Below, piece after piece: positions 44,958 to 57,440 of a stretch of 64,000 bases of DNA. A program made the translations under genes and the position numbers. The DNA is taken from positions 112,191,936-112,255,935 of the forward strand of contig OZ020267.1 in NCBI GenBank assembly GCA_963971225.1. Reading direction: 5' to 3'. The stretch's first letter is position 1. Each line of letters starts with the position of its first letter. The DNA is from Melieria omissa (Eukaryota > Arthropoda > Insecta > Diptera > Ulidiidae). The notes under the pieces were generated by a model that was not told the DNA's origin, did no database searches, and worked only from the letters and a program-made list of their open reading frames with translations.

Positions 44958-47900
44958 GCCCTCATTTGAAAATATCAAAACTTACGCTCCTGCGAAATAT
45001 TACACCAGAATATCAGCGCTGTAGAACAATTTTAGATCTGAATGGTCTTCGAACCATTAGCAGACATGCCCAGAGCATTAACTAGTAAGAAACCACTTAT
45101 CCGAAGAGCTTTGCTTTCAAATTCTGATGGACCGATCGATCCAAGACAACATTGTCTCATGTGCCATAGTAGATAAATTTTGGCCCAAGCCCCTTTCAGT
45201 ATCCATCCCATCTGGAGCCTAACTATGTATTTACTTACTGCTGTATTCCCTTCTTGCAACACTACTTGATTCTCAAAGACTTTAAATTGGAATTATCTTT
45301 TTCTTAGATTTTGACTATTCTTCATAAGTCAAACATCGTAAATTAAAATTCCTGAATGTTTTATTAAAAAAAATACATCATACATACATACAAATTTACC
45401 TCAAAATTACCCCCCAATTCATTCATTTTATGAGTCAAATGACTTCGGTTAGCGCTAACTGCTGTTGAGCCGCTGACTTTGTGCATTTGATCAGCATTAA
45501 TTGCATTTTTCATTGCCCATTTGCTTCCGATTAAACTGACTTGTTAAAGATTTGTCTGCTGTGCTTTCACCTTGAAGTTGCATTCACTTTTGTGCGTTAT
45601 GGACAAAATGACTAACAGCAAATTCAATGATGATCTGCACAAAATGTTGTGGTTAATGTCAATGAGTGTGATGACAGCTTAAATGAATGTGTGGTTTGAT
45701 AAAGTTTTGTTGTAATATAAGACTATATGTGCGCAACTGCCTAATGACGTTCAAATTTAAGACTTCAACTATACAACAGGAAATGATTTCATAGCAATTT
45801 ACAAGCATGATTCAACTTGGCTTGTGGATTGTATCGCTAAAAAGTCTTCAATGAAAACTAACTAAAGTGATACTTCAAAATAATATTAAAATAAGTATTG
45901 AAACAAAAATTGATTTATTACAATATTAGTATTAAATACATTATTATATAATAAAATCATAATTAAAACAAAAAGATTTTTAAGATGCTTTCATCTGCTA
46001 AAAATTTGTTAATTCAAACGTAAAAACCATTAACCATGTTTTTCCTTTTCATTCATGCATTTCTCTTTGTCAAATGTGTATACGTGTATACAATTGCTTG
46101 CTGGCAAAGTTGTAATAATATCGTAAAAATATTTTCGCAGCTATAAAATTCATGAAAACAACATGAGACGCCATTATCTGATCGTTCGTATAGTTATTTG
46201 CCTTTGTACGTTGGCCATTTTCATGGCATTTACAGTCGATTAGTTTTTATCTTTTGCGTTAAGAATCAATTATCTAATAATGCTTTTAATGGTCGTCTTG
46301 CAATTTGTTGTACACACAAACACATATATATATTTTTTGTATTTGCAATTGTGTGCAATTTGAGACGTGTACACGAGAAATTTTGGTCTAATATGAGTTG
46401 AAACTATGAACGAATGCCTGGAATTTGAATTCGCTAAATAACAACCTACAATATTTTGTGTTACTAGACAGTGTGTTGTCTTAAAAAAACTCAAAAGGGG
46501 GCGTGGCTGGCTTAAAATAGCATAATTATAAAGATAAACAATTTATCGATTGAAAGAGTATAACTAATACATTCTTAGTCGTTTAGACAGTCTGATCTCC
46601 AATTACACAGAATCATATCCATTCATACACACATATAAATCCTGACTACATGCTGCCATGACAAATGAAACGCCTATACTGCACGAAAAAAACCGACACT
46701 TTCGAAAATCGAAACAATTGCCATTGTCGCCACTTTTCCGTTAACGCTGTCAATCAGTGCAATCACACCGACAAGTCGTGCATACTCATGCCATAGTTAA
46801 CATATGGGCGTGCAATGCCCTGATGACAATGGCAACTTTTAATTATCTCCGGGCAAACACACTTACACTTGATTAAACGCTCCTAATAGCGTCGATTGCT
46901 TATTGGCGTTCTCCGGCTTAACTGTTTTGCTGCTTAGGCGCGCAGCATGAATGGCCCCGTTGCCCCACCGCCGTCCACAGCGAGCACAGCCGTATTGACC
47001 ACTTGGCTTGGTGGCGCCTTTGTCGGATATTATCCTTTATTTGTGCGGACTTTAGCAGTTTTGTGCCTACTGCGCTGCCGGTGCGACGCGATGCTGCGCC
47101 AATAATTGTTGTAAGCTCCGCGCGCTGTCATTCTGCACCTGCAAAGGACAACGATGCCAGACTTTTAGTCGCGCACTGTACTCTACTCTGCTGTGCTGTG
47201 CTGTCAGTTAGTCTGTCTGTCAGTCGGTGTGTCAGTGAGGCGCACATTCAAATTAAGCTGTCGGCTTTAAGCGTGCAGCTGCTGGCTTCACTACACGCAG
47301 CTGCACAAGTCTTTAGAGGTGTGGCTTAAATTTGCCCGTCGGCCGCACTCGTGGGAGCGAACGGGGCGCGCAGCGGCGGCCATTGTCTATTGTGTGTGTG
47401 TCGAGAGAATAATGGTTATCCTGGCAGCACAAGCATGCAAAAAGAGTTAATTAAGCGCATTTTTGCCCGCCCACCTGCGCGCCCCGCACTCGCTGGCGTT
47501 TTGTTGTTGGTATATAATACTCGTTGGTAAATAACTCGTTACATAGTTGGCCGGGAATAAAAATAAAGGGCGGGCCAAAATGAAAGCATGCGCCGGTAGC
47601 AAGTTTTATTTGCAAAACAAAAAACCGACACCGACATTTCGCTGAGGGGAGAAAAATGAGTACAGGCACATAATTGTGAGTATTGCTGTCGTTAATGGGT
47701 GCAAAAACTTCTCGAGTGTGTGTGAGAGTGAATGAGTGCTTAGCTTCTCTTGACCATTGTTGTTGACATTGCAGCAAAGAACTTGTGAGAAAAATATTAC
47801 CACCGAAACGAGTTCTTTCTCTAAGCCATTCATTAATCTCAGAGCCTGACAAAGGACATGCTGTGAACGCTGGTGACAGCCGGTCAGTGTCTTTTCAGAA

Positions 47901-49115
47901 ATTAATTTTCATTTCTACTCATTAATTAAATGTTCATTGTAGTTGGGGTCTTGCTAAACATGCTTAGAGAAGAAGAGAAAATGTATAAATAAATTAACAA
48001 ATATTTAATAAAATTTAAATTTCTGAAATTTTCTTGACCAATTATTTCTTTTCGTCTCATATGCCGATATGCAGTGCACACTGTCATAGCCTCAATTAAC
48101 TGTAAACTTGTTCAGCTCTTTTGCACACTTGGCCAAGCCAAACAATGTCTGAACCCCTTCAGGGCTTCATACACACAATGCCAATTTCTCGCCGAATTTT
48201 ACTTCATTTCCGTACAAAAAATAATTTCTAATATTGTCACACATTCACACACACACACTCACTCACTCAAACATTTGCAGTCCGACCACATTATGTCGTG
48301 TTTTCATGCTCAAGAAGCTGCCATAACTGATGCAGTGGAAGATCGTGTGCGGTATTGTCAGCAGTGAAATGACAATAGCAGCCATGATGCAAAGTGCGCA
48401 CACTTAAACGGAACTGCCTCACAGCTGCCACCCGTTCTGCCCCGCCGCTGCTACGCGCTTTTATATGTCTGCGGCGCAGTGCAAAACTTTGTCTACTATT
48501 CAAACAAACATACCGCACGCACATGTCTACACTCACACACACACGCACACTGTACACCACACACAATAAAAACCCAAATATACTTAATGGCTTAAGTTGC
48601 TCGAGCACAATGAGTCGAAAGTTTTCTGCTTCTATTGAAAAAGAACGCAGCCACTCCCACTAAAACTACTCGTATCTGCCGTTGGTTGCTGTTGGTTAGT
48701 GCACAGTGTCGTTCACTGCTGCCATCGGGTGCACTGATGTTCAAAGTTGCCTTGTTGTCGGCGTTGTCATCATCATCGAATTTGCCAGTTGACAGAAGTT
48801 TTTAGTTGAAGCAACAATAATAACAACAATGACAGTAGCAACATTTCAACATTAAATGTTGGAGTAAAGATGAACTCTCTATATACACATACATTACATA
48901 CATATGTATGTGTGTATGTATGTATGTGTAAGTGTACTTAAGCCGCGATTAGTGTGGTCCTCTTACTTATGTGGAAAACTAAAAATGTTGTCACGAATCA
49001 CGAATCATTTAAAGACTTTTCAATACTTTAAGGTTGTCATAGAAATGCCTAAATTAAAACCAAAAAATTAATTTTTAATTAATTAAAAATTGATATTTTA
49101 AGCAATAAATAATAA
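44958..49115. other. Unique stretch with GC-rich islands and microsatellites
   Basis: No supported gene. 46890-47400 is GC-rich and contains ATGAATGGCCCCGTTGCC near 46948, a 53-codon frame ending TAA without further support. A (CA)n-rich patch lies at 48242-48265. A TACATACATATGTATG tract occurs at 48885-48935, typical of tephritid and muscoid non-coding DNA. Confidence 0.5.
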
Positions 49116-49117
49116 TA

Positions 49118-50440
49118 TAGGGTTTTCCAACAAGAGGTGTTATTTTGGTATTCAAAGAAAAATGCCACTGTTTGAAATAAATGATCGGATGTTTATTTCA
49201 TAATAAAGAGGAAGGTATGCCGTTAATAATGAAAAACAACATCAGCCAAATGGCCACCACGACCACGCTTACAGAACCATATCCTTTTCATGAAATTTTC
49301 CATAACCAAATCGCAAAGTGGCTGCCCTATGTCCTCGATAGCCTCACGAATTCTATCTTTGAGGTCTTGAATCGACGCTGGGCTGTTGGCGTACACCTTA
49401 TCTTTCACGTGGCCCCAAAGGAAGAAGTCGCAAGGTGTTAAATCACAAAATCTCGGTGGCCAATTGTGATCACCTCTTCCAGAGATAACACGGTCCGGAA
49501 ACTTTTCCCGTAAAAGACCAATGGTTTCGTTGCTTGTATGGCACGTAGCGCCGTCTTGTTAAAAGTAAACGTTGTCCAGATCAATACCATCCAACTCCGA
49601 CCATAAAAAAATCATTAATCATCTCTCGATAGTCGGCCTCGATAGTCAAGCGGGTAGCGCGCTGGCTTCTCATACCAAAGGCTCCAGGTTCCATGCCTGG
49701 CTCGGGCTGGTGAACAACTCATCTACTTCTATCGCTATCCACATGAAGGGAATGAGAATTACAAGAACCGCACAAGTGCGCTCTTGGCAGGCAATGGCAA
49801 AACCTCTAAGTGTGAACGAAAAACTGCCAATTGCCGTTCGGATTCGGCGTTAAACTGTAGGTCCCCTCCCCCCCTTTCCCCATCCGCTTGAAATGTGTGC
49901 TGTAACATATGTTGGCAAAACAGTGTTGCATACACAGTTCAAAACGGGTGATATATGTGGTATCACAATGGGCCCTTCAGGCCTCCGAGTGTGTCTCTTA
50001 TAGAGGCAGCCACCGCAACCTAACCATCTCTCGATAGCGCAATCCATTCACCGTAACTGTTGATCCAACCTCATTTTCGAAAAAGTAAGGTCCAATGACC
50101 CCGCCGGACCATAAATCGCACGTTCACATCTTCACACCTTCTTCACATCACTAACTTGTCCCAACAGCTCGAAATTTTCCACCAATTTCTGTATTGCGGT
50201 CCGACAAGGTGCTTCACGACGACCCAAAAATACTTTAGTTTTGTGAACTGTGACTGCAAGATTTTCACCATTTTTGTAGTGAACTTTAATAATTCCAATG
50301 CGTTGTTGAAGCGTGTATCGTTCCATTTTTAGTAATGGCGTAGTTTCTACTTGTCAAATGTGAAAGAATAAATGCTTCAAAAGTGACAGCTACCGAAACA
50401 CCGGGTGATTCAAAATAACACCTCTTGTTGGAAAACCCTA
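49118..50440 (-). mobile_element. Tc1/mariner-superfamily element, degenerate, containing a SINE
   Basis: TA at 49118-49119 and 50439-50440 flanks inverted ends of at least 28 bp that begin GGGTTTTCCAACAAGAGGTG. Minus-strand transposase relics lie at 50326-50132 (MERYTLQQRIGIIKVHYKNG, the helix-turn-helix start), near 50110-49990 and 49620-49560 (a VIGPYFFEN-like region and QDGATCHT), 49520-49409 (VISGRG..NWPPRFCDLTPCDFFLWG, with the third catalytic Asp) and 49408-49223 (VKDKVYANSPAS to the stop at 49223-49225). The region carrying the first catalytic Asp is deleted and stops are present, so it is inactive. It is about 914 bp without the SINE and its duplication. Confidence 0.87.
49633..50024 (+). 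mobile_element. tRNA-Met-derived SINE, complete copy (392 bp)
   Basis: The 13-bp target duplication CATCTCTCGATAG lies at 49620-49632 and 50025-50037. The 5' ~75 nt resemble elongator tRNA-Met: GGCCTCGATAG at the acceptor and D arm, GGGTAGCGCGCTGG, TCTCATA around a CAT anticodon position, then AAGG and a box-B-like GGTTCCATGCC. The unrelated body follows (CGCACAAGTGCGCTCTTGGC, GTGTTGCATACACAG) and a 3' end GGTATCACAATGGGCC...GCCTCCGAGTGTGTCTC...CCTAACC. Box B is mutated here relative to the copy at 5031. The insertion is inside the Tc1/mariner relic, so it is younger than that element. Confidence 0.93.
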
Positions 50441-50449
50441 TATATTACC

Positions 50450-50600
50450 CTAAATATTAATAAGAAATTATAAAAATGAATAATGAATAATAAGTAATAA
50501 ATAATAAACAATAAATAATTAACAATAAATAATAAACAATAATAAATAATAAGTACAAATAATAAATAGTAAAAAATAAATAAAAATAAATCACAATACA
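50450..50600. repeat. AATAAT-rich low-complexity tract
   Basis: Runs of AATAAT, AATAAATAAT and AACAATAAAT directly downstream of the Tc1/mariner element. The minus-strand Tyr/Leu/Phe-rich frame here is an artefact of it. Confidence 0.85.
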
Positions 50601-52460
50601 AATTTTTTAATAATAAAAGTTGTCTATTAAAAACAGCCTAGAAAATGTAAAAAAGAGGAGTTCCAGAACTCCACTCACCTCACTTAGTAACTAACTATGC
50701 CAAAAGCCCCTTAATAATTTTTTTCTAATTTTCAAAAAAAATTTAATTCCATTCTGTAAAAAAGTTTGCTTTATTTGCTTCTTCTTTCATAAAAAATGTT
50801 GCATGCAAATTCAATTAGCAGGTTCAATGCTTTTCTGAGTTATCATCCGTATTTCGTGTTCTAATTCTGATATTTCGAAATTCAGTCACCACAGATCGTA
50901 TACAGTAATTTATAAATTTGTTAAATTTAATGCTTTAATTTCGGAATTTAATCGTATAAAAAAAATATAACCGCTTGCTCCAATTCACTTTGTGTAATCA
51001 ACATTTATCTCGCATGCAACAAATTTTATAATAACTCGAATTAGCAGCGCCCCAAATCTTAAAAATTCTCTCAAATTTTAAATCCATATAATTTTAAAAT
51101 ATGCACTAATCAATTGACTTCAAATTGGTTTTATGGCAACTGCAATGTTTTTCCAAAAAAATTTAGAAAAAATCAAAACCCCTGTGCAAATAAGGACCAC
51201 GCTAAGACTTTCTATCACTAAGAAGACATCTCGCATATATTTCAAAATGCATATAGATAATACAATTCACAAGGCTAAAGACAAAGTGACAACAACAAAA
51301 AGCCATAAAAAAACCATAACAACAACCACAACAATCGGAATCAGAAAATCCGCACAAAAGCAACAAATAGCGATAACAATAAAATAGCGAAAAGAAGCGA
51401 CGAAACAATGAACCCAACTTTATATATGCGACTTTATGTGCGATAATATTCTAGCATATACATATGTATGTGCTGCATGTGGTATTGTTGCACGCGACAA
51501 GTTGAATAGGGAGTTCGACAGTCGTAAGTGTGTATATATGTGTGTGGATGATTTTTGCATAATCCCGTTTACGCCGGCAAAGGGGTCAGGATTGTATGTA
51601 AATAAATACTTGAAGTCTATTGTTGAGAAAAAAAAACATAAATAAATAAAAGAGTTATGTTCAGTTGTAGGGCGAGAAGCGCGAAATGAAAAGGAAAGCA
51701 GAAAGCTAAAGTGGAGCGCGAGGCGGTACGTATGAAAACACCGACGACAGCACCAACTCTAACCGCCAATGACTCCGGCTGGTGGCTGATGATCATAAAA
51801 TCGCCGTTGTTGTCGCTGATAATGATGGCGAAATGACGTTGTTGCTGCCGACGACGATGATGATGTTGTTGACGTTGTCGCTGTTGCTGTTGCTGCCGCT
51901 GCGGATGTGTAATAATGTTTTTGAGTGTTGTTACGCTGTGTGTGGCGCTGCCTTCAAGTCAAAAGTGGGTTAATAATGTTGTCGTTGCTGGGTTTTTTGT
52001 TTTGGTTTTTTTGTATTTACTTTATTTAGTTTTCAGTTTTTGTTGTTGTTTCCTGAAAACGTTAAGTATAGAAAAAACGCCAGTATTAGTGTAAATAGCA
52101 TTAGAATTGTAATATGATATGGCGGAATTTAAAGTTGGTGGGCGTTTAGTGGTGGCTCGTGCGCAGGAAGTGGGCTGTGTGTGCGATAAATTAAAGTCGG
52201 ATAAGTGGAGCGAACGTTTATTTGAGTTGGTTTTAGTAGTTCTTTTGACTACTTTTAATTGTTGATTTGGGCTTAGTTGGGAATTTTGTGGATAGGAGCT
52301 TTAGAAGTCATTATTTTAGGCTCTTCTCTGTCTAATAGATTTGAAGTTTCTCCATAGTCAGAAATTGAATAATGAATGAAAAAGCTAACATAAAAGTAAA
52401 AAGTCAGACTGACTGGGTAGAAAAGTAAGAAAGAGATGTTCTCTGGATATTCCTGGTGGT
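50601..52460. other. Unique non-coding stretch
   Basis: No supported gene. (ACAACAA)n at 51285-51335, and GTTGTTG/GACGACGATGATGATG runs at 51800-51900. Open frames of 60-84 codons follow these runs. Confidence 0.5.
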
Positions 52461-52524
52461 TTAACTCTTTCGGACTATTGGGATAATACGTCCCAGCAAG
52501 TTTTTAATGCCCTCAAAACAATTA

Positions 52525-53267
52525 TCAGGTGTACAACTTTGGTTCCGCCGTTTTTTTTCCAAAATTAAAAGCTTTATTGCGAAAAAGTGCTTACAGATGT
52601 ATTATTCAAAGTATTGTCCGTCGCTAGCGACAACTTTCTCCCATCTTTCCGGCAATTTTCGGATCCCGGCTCGAAAAAAGGAGTCCTCTTTTGATGCTAT
52701 CCATGAAGCAATTCATTTTTCCAATTCTTCGAAGGATTGAAAATGTTGATCTGCCAGGCCGTGTGCCATCGAACGGAATAGGTGGAAGTCAGAAGGGGCG
52801 ACATCTGGGGAATACGGCGGGTGGGGCAAGACTTCCCATTTCAGCGTTTCCAGGTACTTTTTGACCACTTTTGCGACGTGAGGCCGAGCATTGTCGTGTT
52901 GGAGGATGATTTTGTCATCTCGAAATCACCATTTTTAAAACGTTGAAACCACTCCCGACACGTTCTTTCACTCAGAGCAGCATCACCTTAAGTTTCTGAG
53001 AGCATTCGATGCGCTTCAGCTGCATTTTTTTTCGAATTGTAACAGAAAAGTAAAACTTCCCGCAAATGGCGGGAATTGGGCACATAAACGGACATTTTCG
53101 AGCGTGAATAATACGAAAACAAGAACAACTGTCACTGAAACGGCGATGACAATTCGTTAGGCATTGTCCACACTCACTTTAAAGGCATTACCATCCATGT
53201 ATTTCAACCAGCCTCAGCCGGTACAGCCACCTATCGGAAAACGGCGGAAGCAAAGTTGTACACCTGA
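52525..53267 (-). mobile_element. Internally deleted mariner element (743 bp)
   Basis: TA at 52523-52524 and 53268-53269 flanks inverted ends TCAGGTGTACAACTTTG and CAAAGTTGTACACCTGA (~28-30 bp in total, ending near CGGCGGAA). This is shorter than a full mariner (about 1.3 kb). On the minus strand the transposase start (ATG at 53095) reads MSVYVPNSRHLREVLLFCYN with LSERTCREWFQRFKNGDF, the DNA-binding domain. It then jumps to the catalytic end with HDNARPHVAKVVKKYLETL, PYSPDVAPSDFHLF and GQYFE followed by a stop at 52602-52604. Confidence 0.93.
52602..53095 (-). pseudogene. Mariner transposase with central deletion
   Basis: Full mariner transposases have about 345 residues; this relic keeps roughly the first 55 and the last 105. 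The N-terminal helix-turn-helix segment is intact apart from an in-frame stop after LSET and ends at GDFE near 52920. The next readable part is in a different phase and carries the last two acidic residues of the D,D34D triad (HDNARPH and SPDVAPSD). The first catalytic Asp and most of the core are missing, so it cannot encode an active enzyme. Its ends are intact, so it may still be mobilised in trans (inference). Confidence 0.9.
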
Positions 53268-53448
53268 TATTCAAATCTTACGACCGACGCAAAATATTTT
53301 TTCGTTTTTGGTGTTCCCGCATAAAGGGATGATTTCAGAATTTGTGAGCATCCAATATAATTTTCTAACCCCAACATTCATGGCATGAGAACATTTCTAC
53401 TGACAGTATCTTGGATTTCAAAAATAAACTCCGTCCCGAAAGGGTTAA

Positions 53449-55195
53449 GGTTGTGTTGTGCCTTTGAGTGTCAGTGGTCAATATCTCTTTAAGATTTATT
53501 ACCTTTGGCAAAAAGATCCTCGCAAAGGCATTTTTGACCTGTAAGCATCGGAAATGTTGTACGCTGTCCAAATATTCGTCAAAGATCTACGTCAAAAAAC
53601 CAAAAACTTTCTATGTGATGTCCAAAAAAAATCACTCTGTACGTTTCCATTACAGAAGTTCATAGAGGTTCCATGATTTCATGAGGACTTTAAAAGCGAA
53701 AGATTCAATTTGGCAGTGAAATTTAAGTTAAAATTTCAATAATTTCTTTATTCAACCTTTTAGCCTCTCTACACCTTCACTCTTTCTTACATACAAAAAT
53801 TTAAAATAAAAAAAAAATGTAATGAACCTTTTATTCTACTGCTTCCTTCATCTTACTGCTGCCCTCATTTATTAATTCATTGTTTTGTTCGATATTTCAA
53901 ACTTGCAGCTTGAGTCCCCCAACCAAAGTTTTCACAATAGAAGTGAACCCTTTACCTTCAAATGGAAAGCAACTTTGCTGTAGGTATTGACCAGCGCTCT
54001 GTGTCCTTATTTATTATGCCTTTAATATCCATTCGACTGCTGTCATTACTTGCAGTTGCTGCTTGTTGACTGTCACTAATCTAATTAGCGCGCTCGCTTT
54101 GAACGAGTGGCCCGAAGTGCTGCTGCCACACAATGTATCTACACATTCATTATTTACTTCCTTTTGCGAAAGTGCACTTTCGCCAACAAACACACTCACA
54201 CACACACAGAGTCGCGCAAACATTGCCACTGTATGCGTGTGTCGGTGTTGGTGCCACACGAACACTTTCAATTTTCTTTACATCGGCCGACTGTCCGTCC
54301 AACCAACCAATCGAGGCAAACTGTCAGTGGCGGAATGGCGCAGAAATTGACACAATTACGTGACGCCAGTGTAATCAATATATTTTTCTTATGTTTTTCG
54401 CTTGTTGCTGTTGTTGTAGTTCGTTTTTCTTCACTTTTCAGTTTTAGGGATTTTCGTTGATTTTTGTTTTTTTTTTGGCATAAGATTGGTTAAATTTCCC
54501 CCAATATTGAGTAGAAAAAAAGTAGAAGAAAAAATGTTCAGCTTTTATTTTTGACATGAAGCTTTGGAAATTTTACACTCGTGTTATATGATTTTTTTTG
54601 TGTTAGTTTTTCTTGAGAAACGTCAAAAGAAACGCGCATCCTTGTCTAATAGGTAAACGACAGCGGCGAACAGCTGAACATTTTGTTGACAGCGCCAACA
54701 CACACACACACATACAAACGTATGTACAAACACACAGACACATCGAGTGCCACATATTGAATTACTTGAGCGCGTCTGCCAGCCACACAAACACTGCGAA
54801 GATAAATGACGGACGATGCTGTGTGTGTTTGTGTGGTCCACTGCTGAACTATGACATTTAGTATTGAGTGATCTTTAATTTTTTTCTTCACGTTTTGATT
54901 TTATTCTGTTCTGATATTTGCTTTATCGGAAAAATAAAATTGTAAAAAAACTTAGTTGCTTAGTTTACCTGACCCGCCAGTCAATTTATTTGTTTGTAAT
55001 TTCTGCTTTCCTTTGTGTTCATTCGATGTTTTTTTTGTTTTATGGCAGTCGCCGAGTTGCTGTGAAAATGCGCCGGTCATATTGGTTGCAATGCAATCTC
55101 TGCTGTCAGCCGACAGTGGTCAGCGGAGATACATTTTCTGAAGGATGCAAAAAGGTCTTAAAAACAATGAGAATTTTATATGCAATGGGTTGAGA
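53449..55195. other. Unique stretch with (CA)n microsatellites
   Basis: No supported gene. (CACA)n at 54190-54210 and 54697-54740. A possible acceptor CAAACTTGCAG at about 53900-53910 is followed by 70 nt open in two frames and a weak donor GTAGGT at about 53981; too weak to call. Confidence 0.45.
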
Positions 55196-56095
55196 AAAGA
55201 GACAATATGCGATAGTTGGCGGGAAAAATTAGCAAGAGGATGGTAATGGGAAAAAGAGAAAGAGTTAGAGATAGTCTGAGAGAGAGAGAAATACAGTGGA
55301 TAGTTTGAAAGCGAGAGAATTAGATATCGTGAGAGAGAGAGAGATACAGTGTAAAATTTAGATTAATAGATGCGGAAGTAGATATAGAGAGAAATATTAG
55401 AGAAGTGAGGTAGAGTAAGAAATATGAAGTAGAAGTGGAAAGATAAAATTAGAGAGGTGGAGAGATAGAATGAGAGGGGTGGAACGGTAGAGTGGGATTG
55501 GTAAAAAGTTTGAGAAAAAAGAAAGAGTGAGCGCTAGAGGTAGATATAGGGACAGAGACCCTAGACAGAGGCAAAGACAGAGATAGATATAGAAATAGAG
55601 ATAGAGACAGACACAGATAGAGATAGAGAGACCAAGCCACAGATACAGATACAAATACAGAGAGATACGGAGATACAGATATATATCGTCGACAGACGCA
55701 AAGACAAAGACAGAGATAGAAATAGAGATAGAGATACAGGTACAGGTACAGATACATACACATATAGAGACACAGATAGTGATAGCTATGGAGTTAGATA
55801 CAAAGACGGAGACAGAGAAACTGATAACGATAGAAATACAGATAACGAGGGAGATGGAGATACAGATACCCTGGACAGAAGTAGCGATAGAGATAGAGAT
55901 AAAAATAGAGATATAGAGAGAGACAAAGACACAGATAAGGATAGAAATAAATTTAGATTTATAGAAACAAATAAAGGCAAAGATATAAATACAAAAATAG
56001 AGATAGAAGTAGAGGTGTAGAAAGAGGAAAAGATAGATAAACCGAGATAGAGATAAAGTAAGAAAAAAGGAAGTAAGGGAAACGCTACAAAATAA
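55196..56095. repeat. Polypurine tract, degenerate (GATAGA)n/(GAGA)n
   Basis: About 0.9 kb with a strong purine bias on the + strand: AGAGATAGAGATAGAGA, ACAGATACAGATA and GAGAGAGAG words with scattered C/T. No fixed period. The minus-strand Ser/Leu/Ile/Val-rich frames at 55397-55980 come from it. Such mirror-like polypurine DNA can adopt triplex structures. Confidence 0.88.
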
Positions 56096-57440
56096 AATGA
56101 ATAAAATAAAATAAATAAAATTAAATAAATAAAATTAAATAAATAAAATTAAATAAAATAAAATAAAATAAAATAAAATAAAATAAAATAAAATAAAATA
56201 AAATAAAATAAAATAAATTAAAATAAAATAAAATAAAATAAAATAAAATAAAATAAACCAAAATAAAATAAAATAAATTAAAATAAAATAAAGTAAAATA
56301 AAACAAAATAAAATAACATAAAATAAAATAAACCAAATGAAATAAAATAAAATAAAATAAGACAAAATAACATAAAATAAAATAAAATAAAATAAAATAA
56401 ACCAAATGAAATAAAATAAAATAAAATAAAATAAAATAAAATAAAATAAAATAACATAAAATAAAATAAAATAAATTAAAATATAATAAAATACATAAAA
56501 TAAAATAAAGTAAAATAAAACAAAATAAAATAAAATAACAAAATAAAATAAAATAAAATAAAATAAAATAAAATAAAATAAAATAAAATAAAATAAAATA
56601 AACCAAAATAAAATAAAATAAATTAAAATATAATATAATAAAATACATAAAATAAAATAAAGTAAAATAAAACAAAATAAAATAAAATAACAAAATAAAA
56701 TAAAATAAAATAAAATAAACCAAAATAAAATAAAATAAATTAAAATAAAATAAAATAACATAAAATAAAATAAAATAAAACAAAATAAAATAAAATAACA
56801 TAAAATAAAATAAACCAAATGAAATAAAATAAAATAAAATAAAATAAGACAAAATAACATAAAATAAAATAAAATAAAATAAAATAAAATAAAATAAAAT
56901 AAAATAAAATAAAATAAAATAAAATAAACCAAATGAAATAAAATAAAATAAAATAAAATAAAATAAAATAAAATAAAATAAAATAAAATAAAATAACATA
57001 AAATAAAATAAAATAAAATAAAATAAATTAAAATATAATAAAATACATAAAATAAAATAAAGTAAAATAAAACAAAATAAAATAAAATAACAAAATAAAA
57101 TAAAATAAAATAAAATAAAATAAAACAAAATAAAATAAAATAAAATAAACCAAAATGAAATAAAATAAAATAAAATAAAATAAAATAAAATAAAATAAAA
57201 TAAAATAAAATAAAATAAAATAAAATAAAATAAAATAAAATAAAATAAAACAATATAAAACAAAATAAAACAAAATAAAATAAAATAAGACAAAATAAAA
57301 TAAAATAAGATAAAATGAAATAAATTAAAAAAATGAAAAAAAATAAAATATAATAAAATAAAATAAATTAAATTAAAACAAAATAAAATAAAAAAGAAAA
57401 TATAACAGAATAAAATTGAATAAAATAAAATAAAATTTCA
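56096..57440. repeat. (TAAAA)n pentanucleotide satellite, about 1.3 kb, with higher-order variants
   Basis: Tandem AAAAT with dispersed variant units (AACCAAAA, AATTAAAATATAAT, AATACATAAAAT, AAAGTAAAAT, AAAACAAAAT, AATAACAAAAT). The ordered set AATTAAAATATAATAAAATA, CATAAAAT, AAAGTAAAAT, AAACAAAAT, AATAACAAAAT recurs starting near 56473, 56619 and 57025, so multi-unit blocks have been copied. Period five leaves long minus-strand frames rich in Phe, Ile, Leu and Tyr (up to 390 codons); these are not genes. Confidence 0.95.

Larger units (their letters stand above)
52461..53448. mobile_element. piggyBac-like MITE, copy 2, split by a mariner
   Basis: TTAA at 52461-52464 and 53445-53448. The left end is CTCTTTCGGAC and the right end GTCCCGAAAGGG. 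Removing the mariner (743 bp plus one TA) leaves 235 bp that align with copy 1 at 4568-4803 throughout: GGGATAATACGTCCCAGCAA, then TGTTCCCGCATAAAGGGATG and CAACATTCATGGCATGAGAA. Non-coding. Confidence 0.9.

Noticed and set aside
56121..57293. 390-codon and 372-codon Phe/Ile/Leu frames on the minus strand
   Set aside because: Products of the (TAAAA)n pentamer; two phases are open at once.
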